NCBI RefSeq assembly: GCF_016650815.1
Contig: NZ_JAEKEZ010000006.1
Coordinates: forward strand, 441,501-505,500
DNA: 64,000 nucleotides
Reading direction: 5' to 3'
DNA from: Pseudomonas sp. TH31
Lineage (GTDB): Bacteria; Pseudomonadota; Gammaproteobacteria; Pseudomonadales; Pseudomonadaceae
The translations under genes were made by a program, and so were the position numbers. Shown here in pieces: positions 1 to 9,769 of the stretch. A model generated the notes under the pieces. It did not search any database. It saw only the letters and a list, made by a program, of their open reading frames with translations, and was not told the DNA's origin. Within the stretch, counting starts at the first letter, position 1. Each line of letters starts with the position of its first letter.

Positions 1-516
<516 letters not shown>

Positions 517-634
517 TCACGTAGCCGCATTCCATTGTCGTTGTAGGAATTGTTCACGTCGAGACACATTTGGACACTTTCATGAATGTGCACGAAGGGT
601 TAGGCTGCGCGTTCATTTCGCTAGCACCCAGACA

Positions 635-1258
635 ATGCTCCAACAATTTCTGCATGACTTCGGCTACTTTGCCCTTTTTCTCGGCACATTCTTCGAAGGC
701 GAAACCATCCTGGTGCTCGCGGGCTTCCTCGCGTTTCGCGGATACATGGACATCAATCTGGTCGTCGTCGTGGCGTTCTTCGGCAGTTATGCCGGTGATC
801 AGCTGTGGTACTTCCTGGGGCGCAAGCACGGCCGCAAATTACTGGCGCGCAAACCGCGCTGGCAAATGATGGGTGACCGGGCGCTGGAACATCTCCGCAA
901 GCACCCGGACATCTGGGTCCTGAGCTTCCGCTTTGTCTATGGTTTGCGCACGGTGATGCCGGTGGCGATCGGCCTCTCGGGCTATCCGCCGGGACGTTAT
1001 CTGCTGCTCAACGGGATTGGTGCCGCGGTCTGGGCCAGCGCCCTGGCGGCGGCGGCCTACCACTTCGGTGCGGTACTTGAAGGCATGCTCGGCAGCGTCA
1101 AGAAGTACGAGCTGTGGGTGCTGGGTGCCCTGTTGATCCTCGGCCTGGTCCTGTGGCTACGCCGGCGGTTCAAAAATGCTCGCCTGGCGAAGAAGATCTA
1201 CGCCGACGAGCAGGCTGAACTGGCCCAGACCGCCGAGGCTAAGACGCCAGTCGAGTGA
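635..1258 (+). CDS. DedA family inner-membrane protein
   Basis: This is a 207-residue polytopic membrane protein of the DedA/SNARE-associated family, implicated in lipid carrier flipping and membrane homeostasis. Near the N-terminus it has the family pattern FLGTFFEGETILVLAGF, then GDQLWYFLGRKHGR, and later FRFVYGLRTVMPVAIGLSG, followed by a last membrane helix and a basic tail. I chose ATG at 635 because translation further upstream does not look like protein, although the ribosome site there is weak. Its end overlaps the convergent desaturase-like gene by 20 bases. The transported substrate is not evident. Confidence 0.9.
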   Translation: MLQQFLHDFGYFALFLGTFFEGETILVLAGFLAFRGYMDINLVVVVAFFGSYAGDQLWYFLGRKHGRKLLARKPRWQMMGDRALEHLRKHPDIWVLSFRFVYGLRTVMPVAIGLSGYPPGRYLLLNGIGAAVWASALAAAAYHFGAVLEGMLGSVKKYELWVLGALLILGLVLWLRRRFKNARLAKKIYADEQAELAQTAEAKTPVE

Positions 1259-2474
1259 AACGGTTTCTACAGCAGTAGAGACCGATGCCACTGAGCAGGC
1301 TGTAACTGATCAGGCCGGCCCAGCCCTGCGCGCTGGCCGGCCACAGCCCGACCAGCGGCGCCAGCCATACCAGCGGCACGTTCGACGCCAGCCGCAGCAG
1401 CTCCAGCTTCCACGCCCACGGGCGATTCTCCAGGGCCACGCCCAGCGTAAACAAACCCAGCGCCATCGCACTCCAGCCGAGCACCATGGCGGTGGTCGGC
1501 AGGCTCTGTTCCAGACTCATCAAATAGCTGCCCAAGGCGATGTAGACGCAGAACTGCAGCGCCACATACAGCTGCTGCCGGCCGTCCAGCGGCACTTCGA
1601 ATTTGCGGAACTGGTTCAGGTCCGGCTTGTTCATCGGGTACTTGGCCGCCACGTCCGCCGGCCGCCAACCGGTGCGCATAAACCAGATTCGCAGCTTGTC
1701 CCACTGGCTCTGCGCCCGCCGGGCGTCATCCCACAATTGCACATAGAACTGCAGATTGGCCCACAGCGGATTCCAGCTCGCCAGTGGCGTGGTCACGCCG
1801 AAAATCACCGGTTCGCTGTCGTCTTCTTCCTGGAAGGAGCCGAACAGACGGTCCCAAATAATGAACACCCCGCCGTAGTTGCGATCCATGTAGAGAGCGT
1901 TCTGTGCATGGTGGGCCCGATGATTGGACGGCGTGACGAAAAACCACTCGAACCAGCCGAGCTTGGGAATGTGTTGGGTGTGTACCCAGAATTGATACAG
2001 CAGGTTCAGCGCCGCGACGCTGACGAACACCAGCAGCGGCACGCCGAGCACGGCCATGGGCAGATAGAAGATCCAGCCCAGCAGAAACCCGGTACTGGTC
2101 TGGCGCAGGGCCGTGGAGAGGTTGTAGTCCTCGCTCTGGTGATGCACCGAATGCGCCGCCCAGAGGATGTTGCGCTCGTGGCCCATACGGTGCAGCCAGT
2201 AATAGCAGAAGTCGTAGAGGACGAAGGCAAGCACCCAGACCCAGGCACTGTCGCCCGAGAGTTTGAACAGCGCCAGATGCTCGAGCGCAAACGCATACGT
2301 CAGCAGCCCCACACCCTTGGTCAGCAGGCCGGTGGTGGTCGACAACACGCCGGTGCTCAGGCTGTTGATCGCGTCAGCCACGCGGTAGTTGCTCACTGCG
2401 CGCCAACGGTCGGCCAGCAGTTCGACGGCTATCAACACAAAGAAAAACGGCACCGCATACAGAATGAAATTCAT
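1239..2474 (-). CDS. Sterol desaturase / fatty acid hydroxylase family membrane protein
   Basis: This is a 411-residue integral membrane di-iron oxygenase-like protein. Its histidine boxes are visible: HRMGH, HSVHH and NHRAHH, preceded by HTQH. These match the fatty acid hydroxylase superfamily that desaturates or hydroxylates lipids or sterol-like substrates. Several hydrophobic helices flank the boxes, and the C-terminal third is also strongly hydrophobic. The start is ATG at 2474, where the sequence becomes membrane-like (MNFILYAVPFFFVLIAVELL); the upstream extension does not. It converges on the DedA gene. The real substrate cannot be told from sequence. Confidence 0.88.
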   Translation of the reverse strand: MNFILYAVPFFFVLIAVELLADRWRAVSNYRVADAINSLSTGVLSTTTGLLTKGVGLLTYAFALEHLALFKLSGDSAWVWVLAFVLYDFCYYWLHRMGHERNILWAAHSVHHQSEDYNLSTALRQTSTGFLLGWIFYLPMAVLGVPLLVFVSVAALNLLYQFWVHTQHIPKLGWFEWFFVTPSNHRAHHAQNALYMDRNYGGVFIIWDRLFGSFQEEDDSEPVIFGVTTPLASWNPLWANLQFYVQLWDDARRAQSQWDKLRIWFMRTGWRPADVAAKYPMNKPDLNQFRKFEVPLDGRQQLYVALQFCVYIALGSYLMSLEQSLPTTAMVLGWSAMALGLFTLGVALENRPWAWKLELLRLASNVPLVWLAPLVGLWPASAQGWAGLISYSLLSGIGLYCCRNRFTRLAS

Positions 2475-2589
2475 GACGCGACCTGATCGCAATGGTGATG
2501 ACTGATCCTGGGTGTAACCGCGAATTAACTCTATGGCAACCCGCGACAAATTAGTGGACATTTAACGCCATGAATCTGGAGAAAAGCCC

Positions 2590-3258
2590 ATGAGCAAAAA
2601 AATTGCAGTGATCCTTTCCGGCTGTGGCGTGTACGACGGCGCCGAGATCCACGAAAGCGTGATTACCTTGCTGCGACTGGACCAACGCGGTGCCCAGGTA
2701 CAGTGTTTTGCACCGAACATCGCCCAGATGCATGTGATCAACCACCTGACCGGCGAAGAAATGCCCGAGTCGCGCAATGTGCTGGTGGAATCGGCGCGCA
2801 TCGCCCGAGGCAACATCAAGGACATCCGCGAGGCCAGCGTCGAAGACTTCGATGCGCTGATCGTGCCCGGCGGTTTCGGGGCGGCGAAGAACCTCTCCAA
2901 CTTCGCGGTCGAGGGTGCCGGGTGCTCGGTCCAGCCGGACGTTCTGGCCCTGACGGAAGCCTTTGCCGAAGCCGGTAAACCCGTGGGGTTGATCTGCATT
3001 TCGCCAGCGCTGGCGGCGAAGATCTACGGGCCGGGCGTGACCTGCACCATCGGCAACGACGCCGAAACGGCAGCGGCGGTGAACAAGATGGGCGCGACCC
3101 ACGCCGATTGCGCGGTGAGCGATATTGTCGAGGACAAGGCGCGCAAGCTGGTGAGTACGCCGGCGTATATGCTGGCGCAGTCGATCAGCGAAGCGGCTTC
3201 GGGGATTAACAAGTTGGTCGACCGGGTGCTCGAACTGACCCACGAAAATGACGCTTAA
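2590..3258 (+). CDS. elbB: Isoprenoid biosynthesis glyoxalase ElbB (DJ-1/PfpI family)
   Basis: This is a 222-residue class I glutamine amidotransferase-like protein of the DJ-1/PfpI superfamily. It begins with the ElbB signature KKIAVILSGCGVYDGAEIHE and carries the nucleophile-elbow region KPVGLICISPALAAKIYG with the expected cysteine. The E. coli protein has glyoxalase activity and has been linked genetically to isoprenoid synthesis; the physiological substrate is uncertain. A GGAGA ribosome site precedes the ATG. It is transcribed divergently from the desaturase-like gene and is followed directly by a REP hairpin. Confidence 0.93.
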   Translation: MSKKIAVILSGCGVYDGAEIHESVITLLRLDQRGAQVQCFAPNIAQMHVINHLTGEEMPESRNVLVESARIARGNIKDIREASVEDFDALIVPGGFGAAKNLSNFAVEGAGCSVQPDVLALTEAFAEAGKPVGLICISPALAAKIYGPGVTCTIGNDAETAAAVNKMGATHADCAVSDIVEDKARKLVSTPAYMLAQSISEAASGINKLVDRVLELTHENDA

Positions 3259-3270
3259 AGCAGCAAGATC

Positions 3271-3360
3271 AAAGATCGCAGCCTTCGGCAGCTCCTACAG
3301 GGGTTGGCGTTGACCGTCGGTCGCGGTCAATGTAGGAGCTGCCGAAGGCTGCGATCTTTT
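3271..3360. repeat. REP-type inverted repeat (family A)
   Basis: Two 29-30 base arms, perfect reverse complements, are separated by about 30 bases. The core is GATCGCAGCCTTCGGCAGCT. It sits between the convergent ends of elbB and the YaiI gene, and its right end touches the stop codon of the latter. It can form a strong hairpin in transcripts from either side. Confidence 0.92.
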
Positions 3361-3815
3361 CAGGGTTTTCGGGTCAAACGGGTCAAAATCCGGTCCAGCG
3401 CATTGGCAAACGCCTGTTTCTCCCGTTCGCCAAACGGCGCGGGCCCACCGCTCATCTGGCCCTGCTCTCGCAGGTCGGTGAACAGGTTACGCACCGCCAG
3501 CCGGTCTCCCATGTTCTGCGCGTCGAACTCTTTGCCGCGCGGGTCCAGCGCTGAAACGCCCTTCTTCACCAAGCGGTCAGCCAGCGGCACATCGCTGCAA
3601 ATCACCAGCTCGCCGGGTACTGCGTGTTCCACCAGGTAATCGTCGGCCGCGTCCGGGCCGCTGGGCACCACGATCAGCTTCACCAGCGCCAGACCCGGTT
3701 TGATCTGCGGCTGACCGGCCACCATCACCACTTCGAACTGGCGCTTGAGGGCGAACTTCACCACCAGATCCTTGGCTGCCCGTGGGCAGGCGTCGGCATC
3801 GATCCAGACACGCAT
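3360..3815 (-). CDS. YaiI/YqxD family protein (UPF0178, DUF188)
   Basis: This is a 151-residue cytosolic protein of the YaiI/YqxD family. It has the conserved N-terminus MRVWIDADACPRAAKD and the central motifs ICSDVPLAD and ALDPRG. The acidic residues resemble PIN-like nuclease folds, but the biochemical role is unknown. Length is normal for the family. A REP hairpin lies on each side, so it is probably a monocistronic unit between them. The stop codon overlaps the first base of the downstream REP arm. Confidence 0.92.
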   Translation of the reverse strand: MRVWIDADACPRAAKDLVVKFALKRQFEVVMVAGQPQIKPGLALVKLIVVPSGPDAADDYLVEHAVPGELVICSDVPLADRLVKKGVSALDPRGKEFDAQNMGDRLAVRNLFTDLREQGQMSGGPAPFGEREKQAFANALDRILTRLTRKP

Positions 3816-3836
3816 TTTATTAACCTCTTAAAAACA

Positions 3837-3912
3837 AAAGATCGCAGGCTTCGCCAGCTCCTACATGAGATCAACGTACACCCGTAGGAGCTGGCGAAGG
3901 CTGCGATCTTTT
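3837..3912. repeat. REP-type inverted repeat (family A)
   Basis: Inverted arms of about 29 bases (AAAAGATCGCAGGCTTCGCC on the left and its near reverse complement on the right) surround an 18-base loop. It lies between the iron permease end and the YaiI start, so it probably terminates the permease transcript. Confidence 0.9.
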
Positions 3913-3926
3913 AAAGAATCACTCGG

Positions 3927-5825
3927 TCAGGAGACTTGCACCCGCCGCTTCTCGGCCATCCGGCTACGACTGTAAAGCACGACAATCGCAATGATCGCCA
4001 CCGCCTGCGCACTCAGCGAATACGCATCAGCGTGGATGCCGAGCCAGTCGAAGTCAAAGAACGGCACCGGCCGGGTGCCGAAGATTCCGGCTTCCTGCAA
4101 CGCCTTCACGCCGTGGCCGGCAAACACCACCGACAACGCGCACAGCAACCCGGCGTTGATACCGAAGAACAGCGCCAGTGGCAGTTTTGCCGAGCCACGC
4201 AGGATCACCCAGGCCAGACCGACCAACAGCACCATCGCCGTCGCGCCGCCCGCAAGCACCGCGTTATGCCCGGCAGGGCCCGCCTGCAACCACAGGGTTT
4301 CGTAGAACAGGATCACTTCAAACAGTTCGCGATACACCGAGAAAAACGCCAGGATCGCAAAACCGAAACGTCCGCCGCCGCCCACCAGGCTGCTCTTGAT
4401 GTAATCCTGCCAGGCTGCCGCATGGCGACGGTCGTGCATCCACACGCCGAGCCACAACACCATGACGCTGGCGAACAGCGCCGTGCAGCCTTCCAGCAGT
4501 TCACGCTGGGCGCCGCTGACATCAATCACGTACGCTGCCAGCGCCCAGGTCCCCAGGCCCGCCAACAGCGCCAGCCCCCAACCGACGTTGACACTGCGCA
4601 CCGCCGATTGCTGGCCGGTATTGCGCAGGAACGCGAGGATCGCCGCGAGCACCAGAATCGCTTCCAGGCCTTCGCGCAGTAGAATCAACAGGCCAGAGAT
4701 GTAGCTCAGCGACCAGCTCAAACCATCGCTGCCGAGCAGGCCAGCCGACTCCTTCAACTTGGCCTTGGCCGCGTCCAGGCGCTGTTCGACCTGAACCACC
4801 GGCAAGCCATCCTGCAACGACTGACGGTAGGCCATCAGGGATTTTTCAGTGTCTTTGCGCACGTTGGCGTCGACGTTATCGAGGGAGCTTTCGACCAACT
4901 CGAAGCCTTCCAGGTACGCCGCCACCGACAGGTCGTAAGCCTGATCGTGTTCGCCGGCACGGTAAGCGGCAATGCTCTTGTCCAGAGTTGCCGCGGTGTA
5001 GTCGAGCAACTGTGCCGGGCCACGCTTGACCTGCGGCGGTTGCGCCCGTTGTGCGCGGAAGGTTGCCAAGGCTTGCGGACCCTCGGCGGCCAGTACTTCG
5101 GCCGGTGTCTGGCGGGCCAGGTCGGCGATGTTGTAGGTCTTTTCGGATTTGGCCGCGGCCGGGTCGGCGCTGAAGCCAGCGATGTAGGTGGCCAGGTCCC
5201 AGCGTTGACGATCATCCAACTGATCGGCAAAGGACGGCATATCGGTGCCTTCGACGCCTTGACCGAGGGTGCTGTAGATCGCGTAGAGGCTGAGGCGATC
5301 CAGTCGCGCCGCATCACGCAGGTTGGCCGGTGGCGGCGTCATGCCAACGCCTGCCGGGCCGTCACCGACACCCGCGTCGCCGTGGCACACCGAGCATTGC
5401 TGCGCGTACAGCGGCGCACCGCGAGTCGGGTCCGGGGTAATCACCGGAGCCTGGCTGACTTCATACGCGACGGCCAGTTTCGCGCCGAGTTGGCGAGCCT
5501 GTCGGGCAACGTCGGTGCCGTCCATGCGTGCAGCAATCGCGGTGCGCAGGTTGTTGACGCCCAGCTCCAATTCGGCGCGCTCGGGTTTGGCCGGCAACTC
5601 GGCGATCAAACCTTGCAGAACACCCAGAAATTCCTGCTGCTCGAGGTATTCAGACTCGTCGATAACCTTGCCCGCTTCGACCGCCATCGGGTAATCAGCA
5701 CCAATGTAATCGAGCAAATGCAAGGCCTTTGGCGCGCCTTCGGCAGTTTCGGCCTGCGCATTGAGGCTGCAGAACGCAATAACCGGCAGCACTAGCCACG
5801 CCAGAAAACGGGAGGAGGCAGTCAT
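3927..5825 (-). CDS. Cytochrome c / FTR1-type iron permease fusion
   Basis: This is a 632-residue inner-membrane protein. A signal peptide (about residues 1-25) precedes a periplasmic part with a cytochrome c site, CSVCH at 144-148 and a likely axial Met at 196 (DMPSF). From about residue 370 there is an FTR1/EfeU-like permease with both Arg-Glu-x-x-Glu iron motifs: REGLE at 384-388 and RELFE at 499-503. FTR1 permeases take up ferric iron formed by oxidation of ferrous iron. The attached haem domain suggests that oxidation or electron removal is built into the same chain. No EfeO or EfeB partner is adjacent. It is flanked by a REP hairpin downstream and a 496-base gap upstream. Confidence 0.92.
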   Translation of the reverse strand: MTASSRFLAWLVLPVIAFCSLNAQAETAEGAPKALHLLDYIGADYPMAVEAGKVIDESEYLEQQEFLGVLQGLIAELPAKPERAELELGVNNLRTAIAARMDGTDVARQARQLGAKLAVAYEVSQAPVITPDPTRGAPLYAQQCSVCHGDAGVGDGPAGVGMTPPPANLRDAARLDRLSLYAIYSTLGQGVEGTDMPSFADQLDDRQRWDLATYIAGFSADPAAAKSEKTYNIADLARQTPAEVLAAEGPQALATFRAQRAQPPQVKRGPAQLLDYTAATLDKSIAAYRAGEHDQAYDLSVAAYLEGFELVESSLDNVDANVRKDTEKSLMAYRQSLQDGLPVVQVEQRLDAAKAKLKESAGLLGSDGLSWSLSYISGLLILLREGLEAILVLAAILAFLRNTGQQSAVRSVNVGWGLALLAGLGTWALAAYVIDVSGAQRELLEGCTALFASVMVLWLGVWMHDRRHAAAWQDYIKSSLVGGGGRFGFAILAFFSVYRELFEVILFYETLWLQAGPAGHNAVLAGGATAMVLLVGLAWVILRGSAKLPLALFFGINAGLLCALSVVFAGHGVKALQEAGIFGTRPVPFFDFDWLGIHADAYSLSAQAVAIIAIVVLYSRSRMAEKRRVQVS

Positions 5826-6321
5826 GAATGAATCTCAAGGGTAAATACGAAGTAATACATTGTTCACTTCCAATGACTTTCACTCAAGCTTTGTTGGTAT
5901 TTCCTGTTCAGCTGCGCATACATTCAACGGCGAATTGCCACCTCCTCGCCGCATCCGCTCAGGGAAGAATCATTGTTGATGCGCGCCTCTTTTTCTCGCT
6001 GCCGCAGAGCTGCGACCATCAAGTGGTCATCCTGCGCACAATAAACACCGTGGCATTCGTCGTCGTAAAGACAGAAGTACAGACTTCGCTGGCGCCCGTA
6101 TCAGGCCAGAAACAAGTAGTGGCACGCCGTGAAAATACGCAATTAAAAAGCCACTACATAGCCAGCATCCGCGCTTATAATGCCACGCCCTCGCGATAGC
6201 GAATCGGCATTTAAGCTCCTCTTTTTGAGGAATTGGCAGGAAGCCAGACTCCCTGCCGATAGGTCCCAACAGCCCGACCAGCAAGCGCGGCTGCCTATAC
6301 TCAGGGAAGAAGTACCCCCCT
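5826..6321. other. Intergenic region between iron permease and lipoprotein cluster
   Basis: No convincing gene is present. The region must hold the divergent promoters of the iron permease (minus) and the COG3014 cluster (plus). A TATAAT hexamer lies at 6176-6181, about 140 bases before the lipoprotein start, but it has no good -35 partner. No clear Fur box was seen. Confidence 0.5.
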
Positions 6322-7715
6322 ATGGCCTCTCGCGCCCTTACCTCGATCGCACTCAGCGCGGTCACCTTGCTCTGCGGTTGTACGGCATTTCGCAACTACG
6401 ACTCCGAACTCGCGCAAACCAATCAGCAACTGGCCGCCGGCAACGTCGATGCCGCGCTGACCCTGCTGGAAAAGAACAACACCGGCCCGGACAAAGACCT
6501 GCTTTATTACTTCGAGAAGGGTGAACTGCTGCGCGCCAAGGGCGACTTGTCCGGCAGCCAGAATGCCTGGAGCAGCGCCGATCAGGTGGTGGGCAAATGG
6601 GAAGACTCGGTCAAGTTCGATACCGACAAGTACCTGGCACAGTTCGGCAGCTTCCTGGTCAACGACAAGGTCCGTCGCTACGAAGGCTACGACTACGAAA
6701 AAGTCATGCTGACCACCCAGATGGCGCTCAATCTGCTGGCAGTGAACGACTTCGACGGCGCGCGCATGTCGATCAAGAAGACCCACGAACGCGAAGCGGT
6801 AATCGCTGATCTGCGGGACAAGGAATACCTCAAGAGCGAAGACGATGCCGAGAAACAAGGCATCAAGACCCAATACAAAGACCTGCAGGGTTATCCCGTC
6901 GCCAGCCTTGACGCGCCGGACGTGGTCAGCCTGAAAAACAGCTACCAGAGTGCGTTCAGCCATTACCTGGCCGGTTTCGTCTACGAAGCATTGGGTGAAA
7001 AAGACCTCGCCGCGCCGGGTTATCGCAAGGCCGCCGAGCTGCGCCCGAACACGCCACTGCTCGAACAGGCACTGGTCAACCTCGACAAGCCTGCCAAGGA
7101 TGACGACAGCGATATTCTGATCGTGGTGCAAAGCGGTCTGGCGCCATCCCGGATTCGATCCGCATTCCGCTGCCATTGCCGATCAGCAACCAGATGGTGA
7201 TCACCCCGCTGTCGTTCCCGATTATCAAGCCGGACACCTCGACTGCCATCCTCACCCAGATCGGTGTGGACGGTCAGCAGTTGAACCTGACTCAACTCAA
7301 CAGCACTACCGCCATGTCCCGCCGCGCCCTGCGTGACGACATGCCAGGCATCATCCTGCGCACCACCGTACGTGCCGTGACCAAAGGCGTGGCACAGAAG
7401 AAGATCAACGAAACCAACCCGCTGGCGGGTCTGGCAGTCGGTATTTCTTCAGCGGTGCTTGAAGGTGCCGATACCCGTACGTGGCGCACCTTGCCGGACT
7501 ACACCCAAGTGGTACGCCTGCGCTTAAAGAAAGGCGAGCACCAAGTCACTCTGCCGAGTGCCGTGGGCGGTTCGGTGGTCAAGGTGACTGTCGATCAGCG
7601 CTATCAGGTCATCAGCTTGCGCGCCGTGGGTAACCACGTATTCGCCAGCGGCCTGGCCGCGCACGTGATCCAGAGCGCCAACCCAACCGCAGTAGCCAGC
7701 CTCAAACAACCTTAA
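6322..7715 (+). pseudogene. COG3014 family lipoprotein, frameshifted in this sequence
   Basis: The open frame runs from ATG 6322 to about 7150 and resumes one frame off at about 7153, ending at 7715. Restoring one G to the CCCGG at 7148-7152 gives a continuous 464-residue protein through SGLAPSRDSIRIPLPLPISN. It starts with a lipoprotein signal ending LLCGC (Cys20) and carries tetratricopeptide-like helices in the first half. The family is uncharacterised and usually sits beside YcfL and LpoB genes, as here. The lesion is probably a sequencing error, since both halves are otherwise intact. Confidence 0.85.
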
Positions 7716-7730
7716 GAACGGAGTCTTTGC

Positions 7731-8102
7731 ATGCGCTTCAAAATCATCGCTGTCGCCGCCCTGGCCTTGCTGGCCGGTTGCGCTACCCCGCCACCGCCGG
7801 AGCCAGGCAGCGCTGCGAGTAAAGTCGTGGCCATGGGCCCGCTCAAGAACATCGTGGTCGGCGCCATGCGCGTCGCCCGGGAAAATGGCTTCATGACAGT
7901 CAATGTGCAGTTGAGCAACACCCTTAACAGCAACAAGACGTTCTACTACCGCTTCGCCTGGCTCGGCCCCGAAGGTTTCCCGGTTGCCGATGAAGAAGTC
8001 TGGAAAAGCATGACGATGTATGGCGCGCAGACCAGCTTCATTCAGGCCATTGCGCCAACCGCCAAAGCCGTGGATTTGCGTCTCGAAATCAAGACGCCTT
8101 AA
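7731..8102 (+). CDS. YcfL family lipoprotein (DUF1425)
   Basis: This is a 123-residue protein with a short signal peptide and lipobox LLAGC (lipidated Cys17), followed by a small beta-rich domain (FYYRFAWLGPEGFPV). It matches the YcfL/DUF1425 family, which in enterobacteria is encoded next to lpoB. It begins 15 bases after the COG3014 gene with a good ribosome site, so it belongs to the same operon. Function is unknown; outer-membrane anchoring is inferred from the lipobox with no Asp after the Cys. Confidence 0.88.
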   Translation: MRFKIIAVAALALLAGCATPPPPEPGSAASKVVAMGPLKNIVVGAMRVARENGFMTVNVQLSNTLNSNKTFYYRFAWLGPEGFPVADEEVWKSMTMYGAQTSFIQAIAPTAKAVDLRLEIKTP

Positions 8103-8141
8103 GCCCCACACCCTATTCGTTCAGTTCTAGAGAGCATTCCC

Positions 8142-8729
8142 ATGTTTGCACGCTTTTCGTTCATCGCCATCCTCGCCCTGCTGGCCAGCGGCTGCGCCAA
8201 CACCTCGCCAACGCTGGGTAGCAAGAACATCAGCTACGGTGACACCAAGGCTGTGGAAACCGTGACCAACGAGTTCGGTTCCACCGACCTGCAGATGATC
8301 GCCGAGTCCATGACCCGTTCCCTGGCCCAGTCCGGCATCATGCAGGGTCGCCCGGTGGTTCAGGTCTACGACGTGAAGAACAAGACCAGTGAGTACATCG
8401 ATACCCGCGAAATCACCACCAGCATCAAGACTCAACTGATGAAGAGCGGTGTGGCACGTTTCGCCAGCGATAACACCGCGATGCAGAGCCAGGTTGACCA
8501 GCTGAAGCTGCAAAACCAGAGCGGCCTGTACAAGAAAGCGACCGTGGCCAAGACCGGCAACATGATCGCTGCCAAATACCGTCTTGAAGGCTCGATCAGC
8601 TCGATCGTCAAGCGCAGCAGCGACTACAAGGACGTCTTCTACAAATTCAGCCTGCAATTGATCGACGTTGAAAGCGGTCTGGCCGAATGGATGGACGAAA
8701 AAGAGATCCGCAAAACCACGGAGCGTTAA
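8142..8729 (+). CDS. lpoB: Penicillin-binding protein activator LpoB-like lipoprotein
   Basis: This is a 195-residue outer-membrane lipoprotein: signal peptide, lipobox ASGC (Cys18), then a compact domain with the LpoB pattern (YGDTKAVETVTNEFGSTDLQ; YRLEGSISSIVKR; FSLQLIDVESGLAEWMDEKEIRK). In E. coli, LpoB reaches through the peptidoglycan and activates the bifunctional synthase PBP1b. P. aeruginosa uses a different lipoprotein, LpoP, for that job, so the partner in this organism is uncertain. It is the third gene of the envelope cluster and ends 3 bases before the next gene. Confidence 0.85.
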   Translation: MFARFSFIAILALLASGCANTSPTLGSKNISYGDTKAVETVTNEFGSTDLQMIAESMTRSLAQSGIMQGRPVVQVYDVKNKTSEYIDTREITTSIKTQLMKSGVARFASDNTAMQSQVDQLKLQNQSGLYKKATVAKTGNMIAAKYRLEGSISSIVKRSSDYKDVFYKFSLQLIDVESGLAEWMDEKEIRKTTER

Positions 8730-8732
8730 TCA

Positions 8733-9476
8733 ATGCGCACATGGATTGGCATGATAGCCCTGGCTTGCACGCTCAGCGTGCAAGCGGCCCCGAAAGTGGC
8801 AGTCACGGATCTGGCGTATCAGGAACGTGTGGAGCAATACATCCACACCGTCTCGGCGCAGAGCAATTACCGCGAGGGTTACTACAGCGCCAGCGGTTCT
8901 TCGAGCTACAACGAGTACGAGGCCAGGACCAGCTACATCGAGCAGACCGAGCTGCGTAAATTCACTGGCGACATCAAGGGTGAAATCCTGCGCACCGGCA
9001 TGTTCCAGCTGATTCAGGGCACGCCTTATACCGCTTCGTCCAAGGGTGACATCTACGATGTGATCAAGCGGATCAAGGCCGGTAACTTCAAGGGCGCGGA
9101 TTACGTGCTGTTCGGCACGGTGTCGGACATCGACTTCACCCAGGACACGAACGAGCTGGCGAACACCGACAGCTATTCAGCGGTGCTGGCGTTGACCCTG
9201 GTGGCGGATTTCAGCCTGATCAACACCAAGACCTTCGAAATCACCTCGGCCTTCACGGCGATGGGCGAAGGCCAGGACACCAAACTGGTGAATGGCCGGG
9301 ACATCAAGATTTCGCTGAACCGTCCGCGGGTGGTGCGTGACGTATCCAAGGCATTGGGCGAGGACGTGGCCGGGCAACTGAGCCAACATCTCGGCGGCGG
9401 CAGTTACGAGAAGCCGGGGCAAGCCCCGCAGCGTAACAACCTGCCACGGGATACGGCGCCGGTTATTTTACGCTGA
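8733..9476 (+). CDS. LpoB/CsgG-like secreted protein
   Basis: This 247-residue protein has a cleavable signal peptide (MRTWIGMIALACTLSVQA) but no lipobox. Its fold pattern resembles CsgG/LpoB-type proteins: KVAVTDLAYQERVEQY near the start, GDIKGEILRTGMFQLIQGTP, then ADYVLFGTVSDIDF. Between them is a low-complexity Ser/Tyr stretch near residues 50-65. It is the last gene of the four-gene envelope cluster and is followed by a REP-like element. It may cooperate with LpoB at the cell wall; this is inferred only from context. Confidence 0.78.
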   Translation: MRTWIGMIALACTLSVQAAPKVAVTDLAYQERVEQYIHTVSAQSNYREGYYSASGSSSYNEYEARTSYIEQTELRKFTGDIKGEILRTGMFQLIQGTPYTASSKGDIYDVIKRIKAGNFKGADYVLFGTVSDIDFTQDTNELANTDSYSAVLALTLVADFSLINTKTFEITSAFTAMGEGQDTKLVNGRDIKISLNRPRVVRDVSKALGEDVAGQLSQHLGGGSYEKPGQAPQRNNLPRDTAPVILR

Positions 9477-9574
9477 ATCTGACGCTGATCGTTCCCACTG
9501 CGTAGGAACGATCAGGCGCCCCGAAGAGGTTAATTCCGATCAGTTAAGAACATCTCAAGGTGACACGCGCTCTT

Positions 9575-9707
9575 TGTAGCAGCTGGCGAAGCCTGCGTTC
9601 GGCTGCGCAGCAGTCGTTAGATCAGCTCCCCGGTTCTTTCAGGCAAACCGCGTGTGCAGGATTTACGACTGCTTCGCAGCCGAACGCAGGCTTCGCCAGC
9701 TGCTACA
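9575..9707. repeat. Long inverted repeat (family C, 43-base arms)
   Basis: The left arm at 9575-9617 (TGTAGCAGCTGGCGAAGCCT...) and the right arm at 9665-9707 are reverse complements over about 43 bases, with a 47-base loop. Related copies are at 17018 and 53055. It lies between the convergent CsgG-like and LysE genes. Confidence 0.9.
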
Positions 9708-9769
9708 GATCGCGTTTAGCTTAACTGATCGGCATTACCTGAAGAGGTCGCCTTTTTGTGCCCAAGGGT

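Noticed and set aside
5960..5985. Fur box upstream of the iron permease (GAATCATTGTTGATG)
   Set aside because: The match to the 19-bp consensus is too weak and too far from the start codon.
6027..6395. 122-codon minus-strand frame upstream of the COG3014 gene
   Set aside because: It runs into the start of the lipoprotein gene on the other strand, has protein-unlike composition and no recognisable domain.
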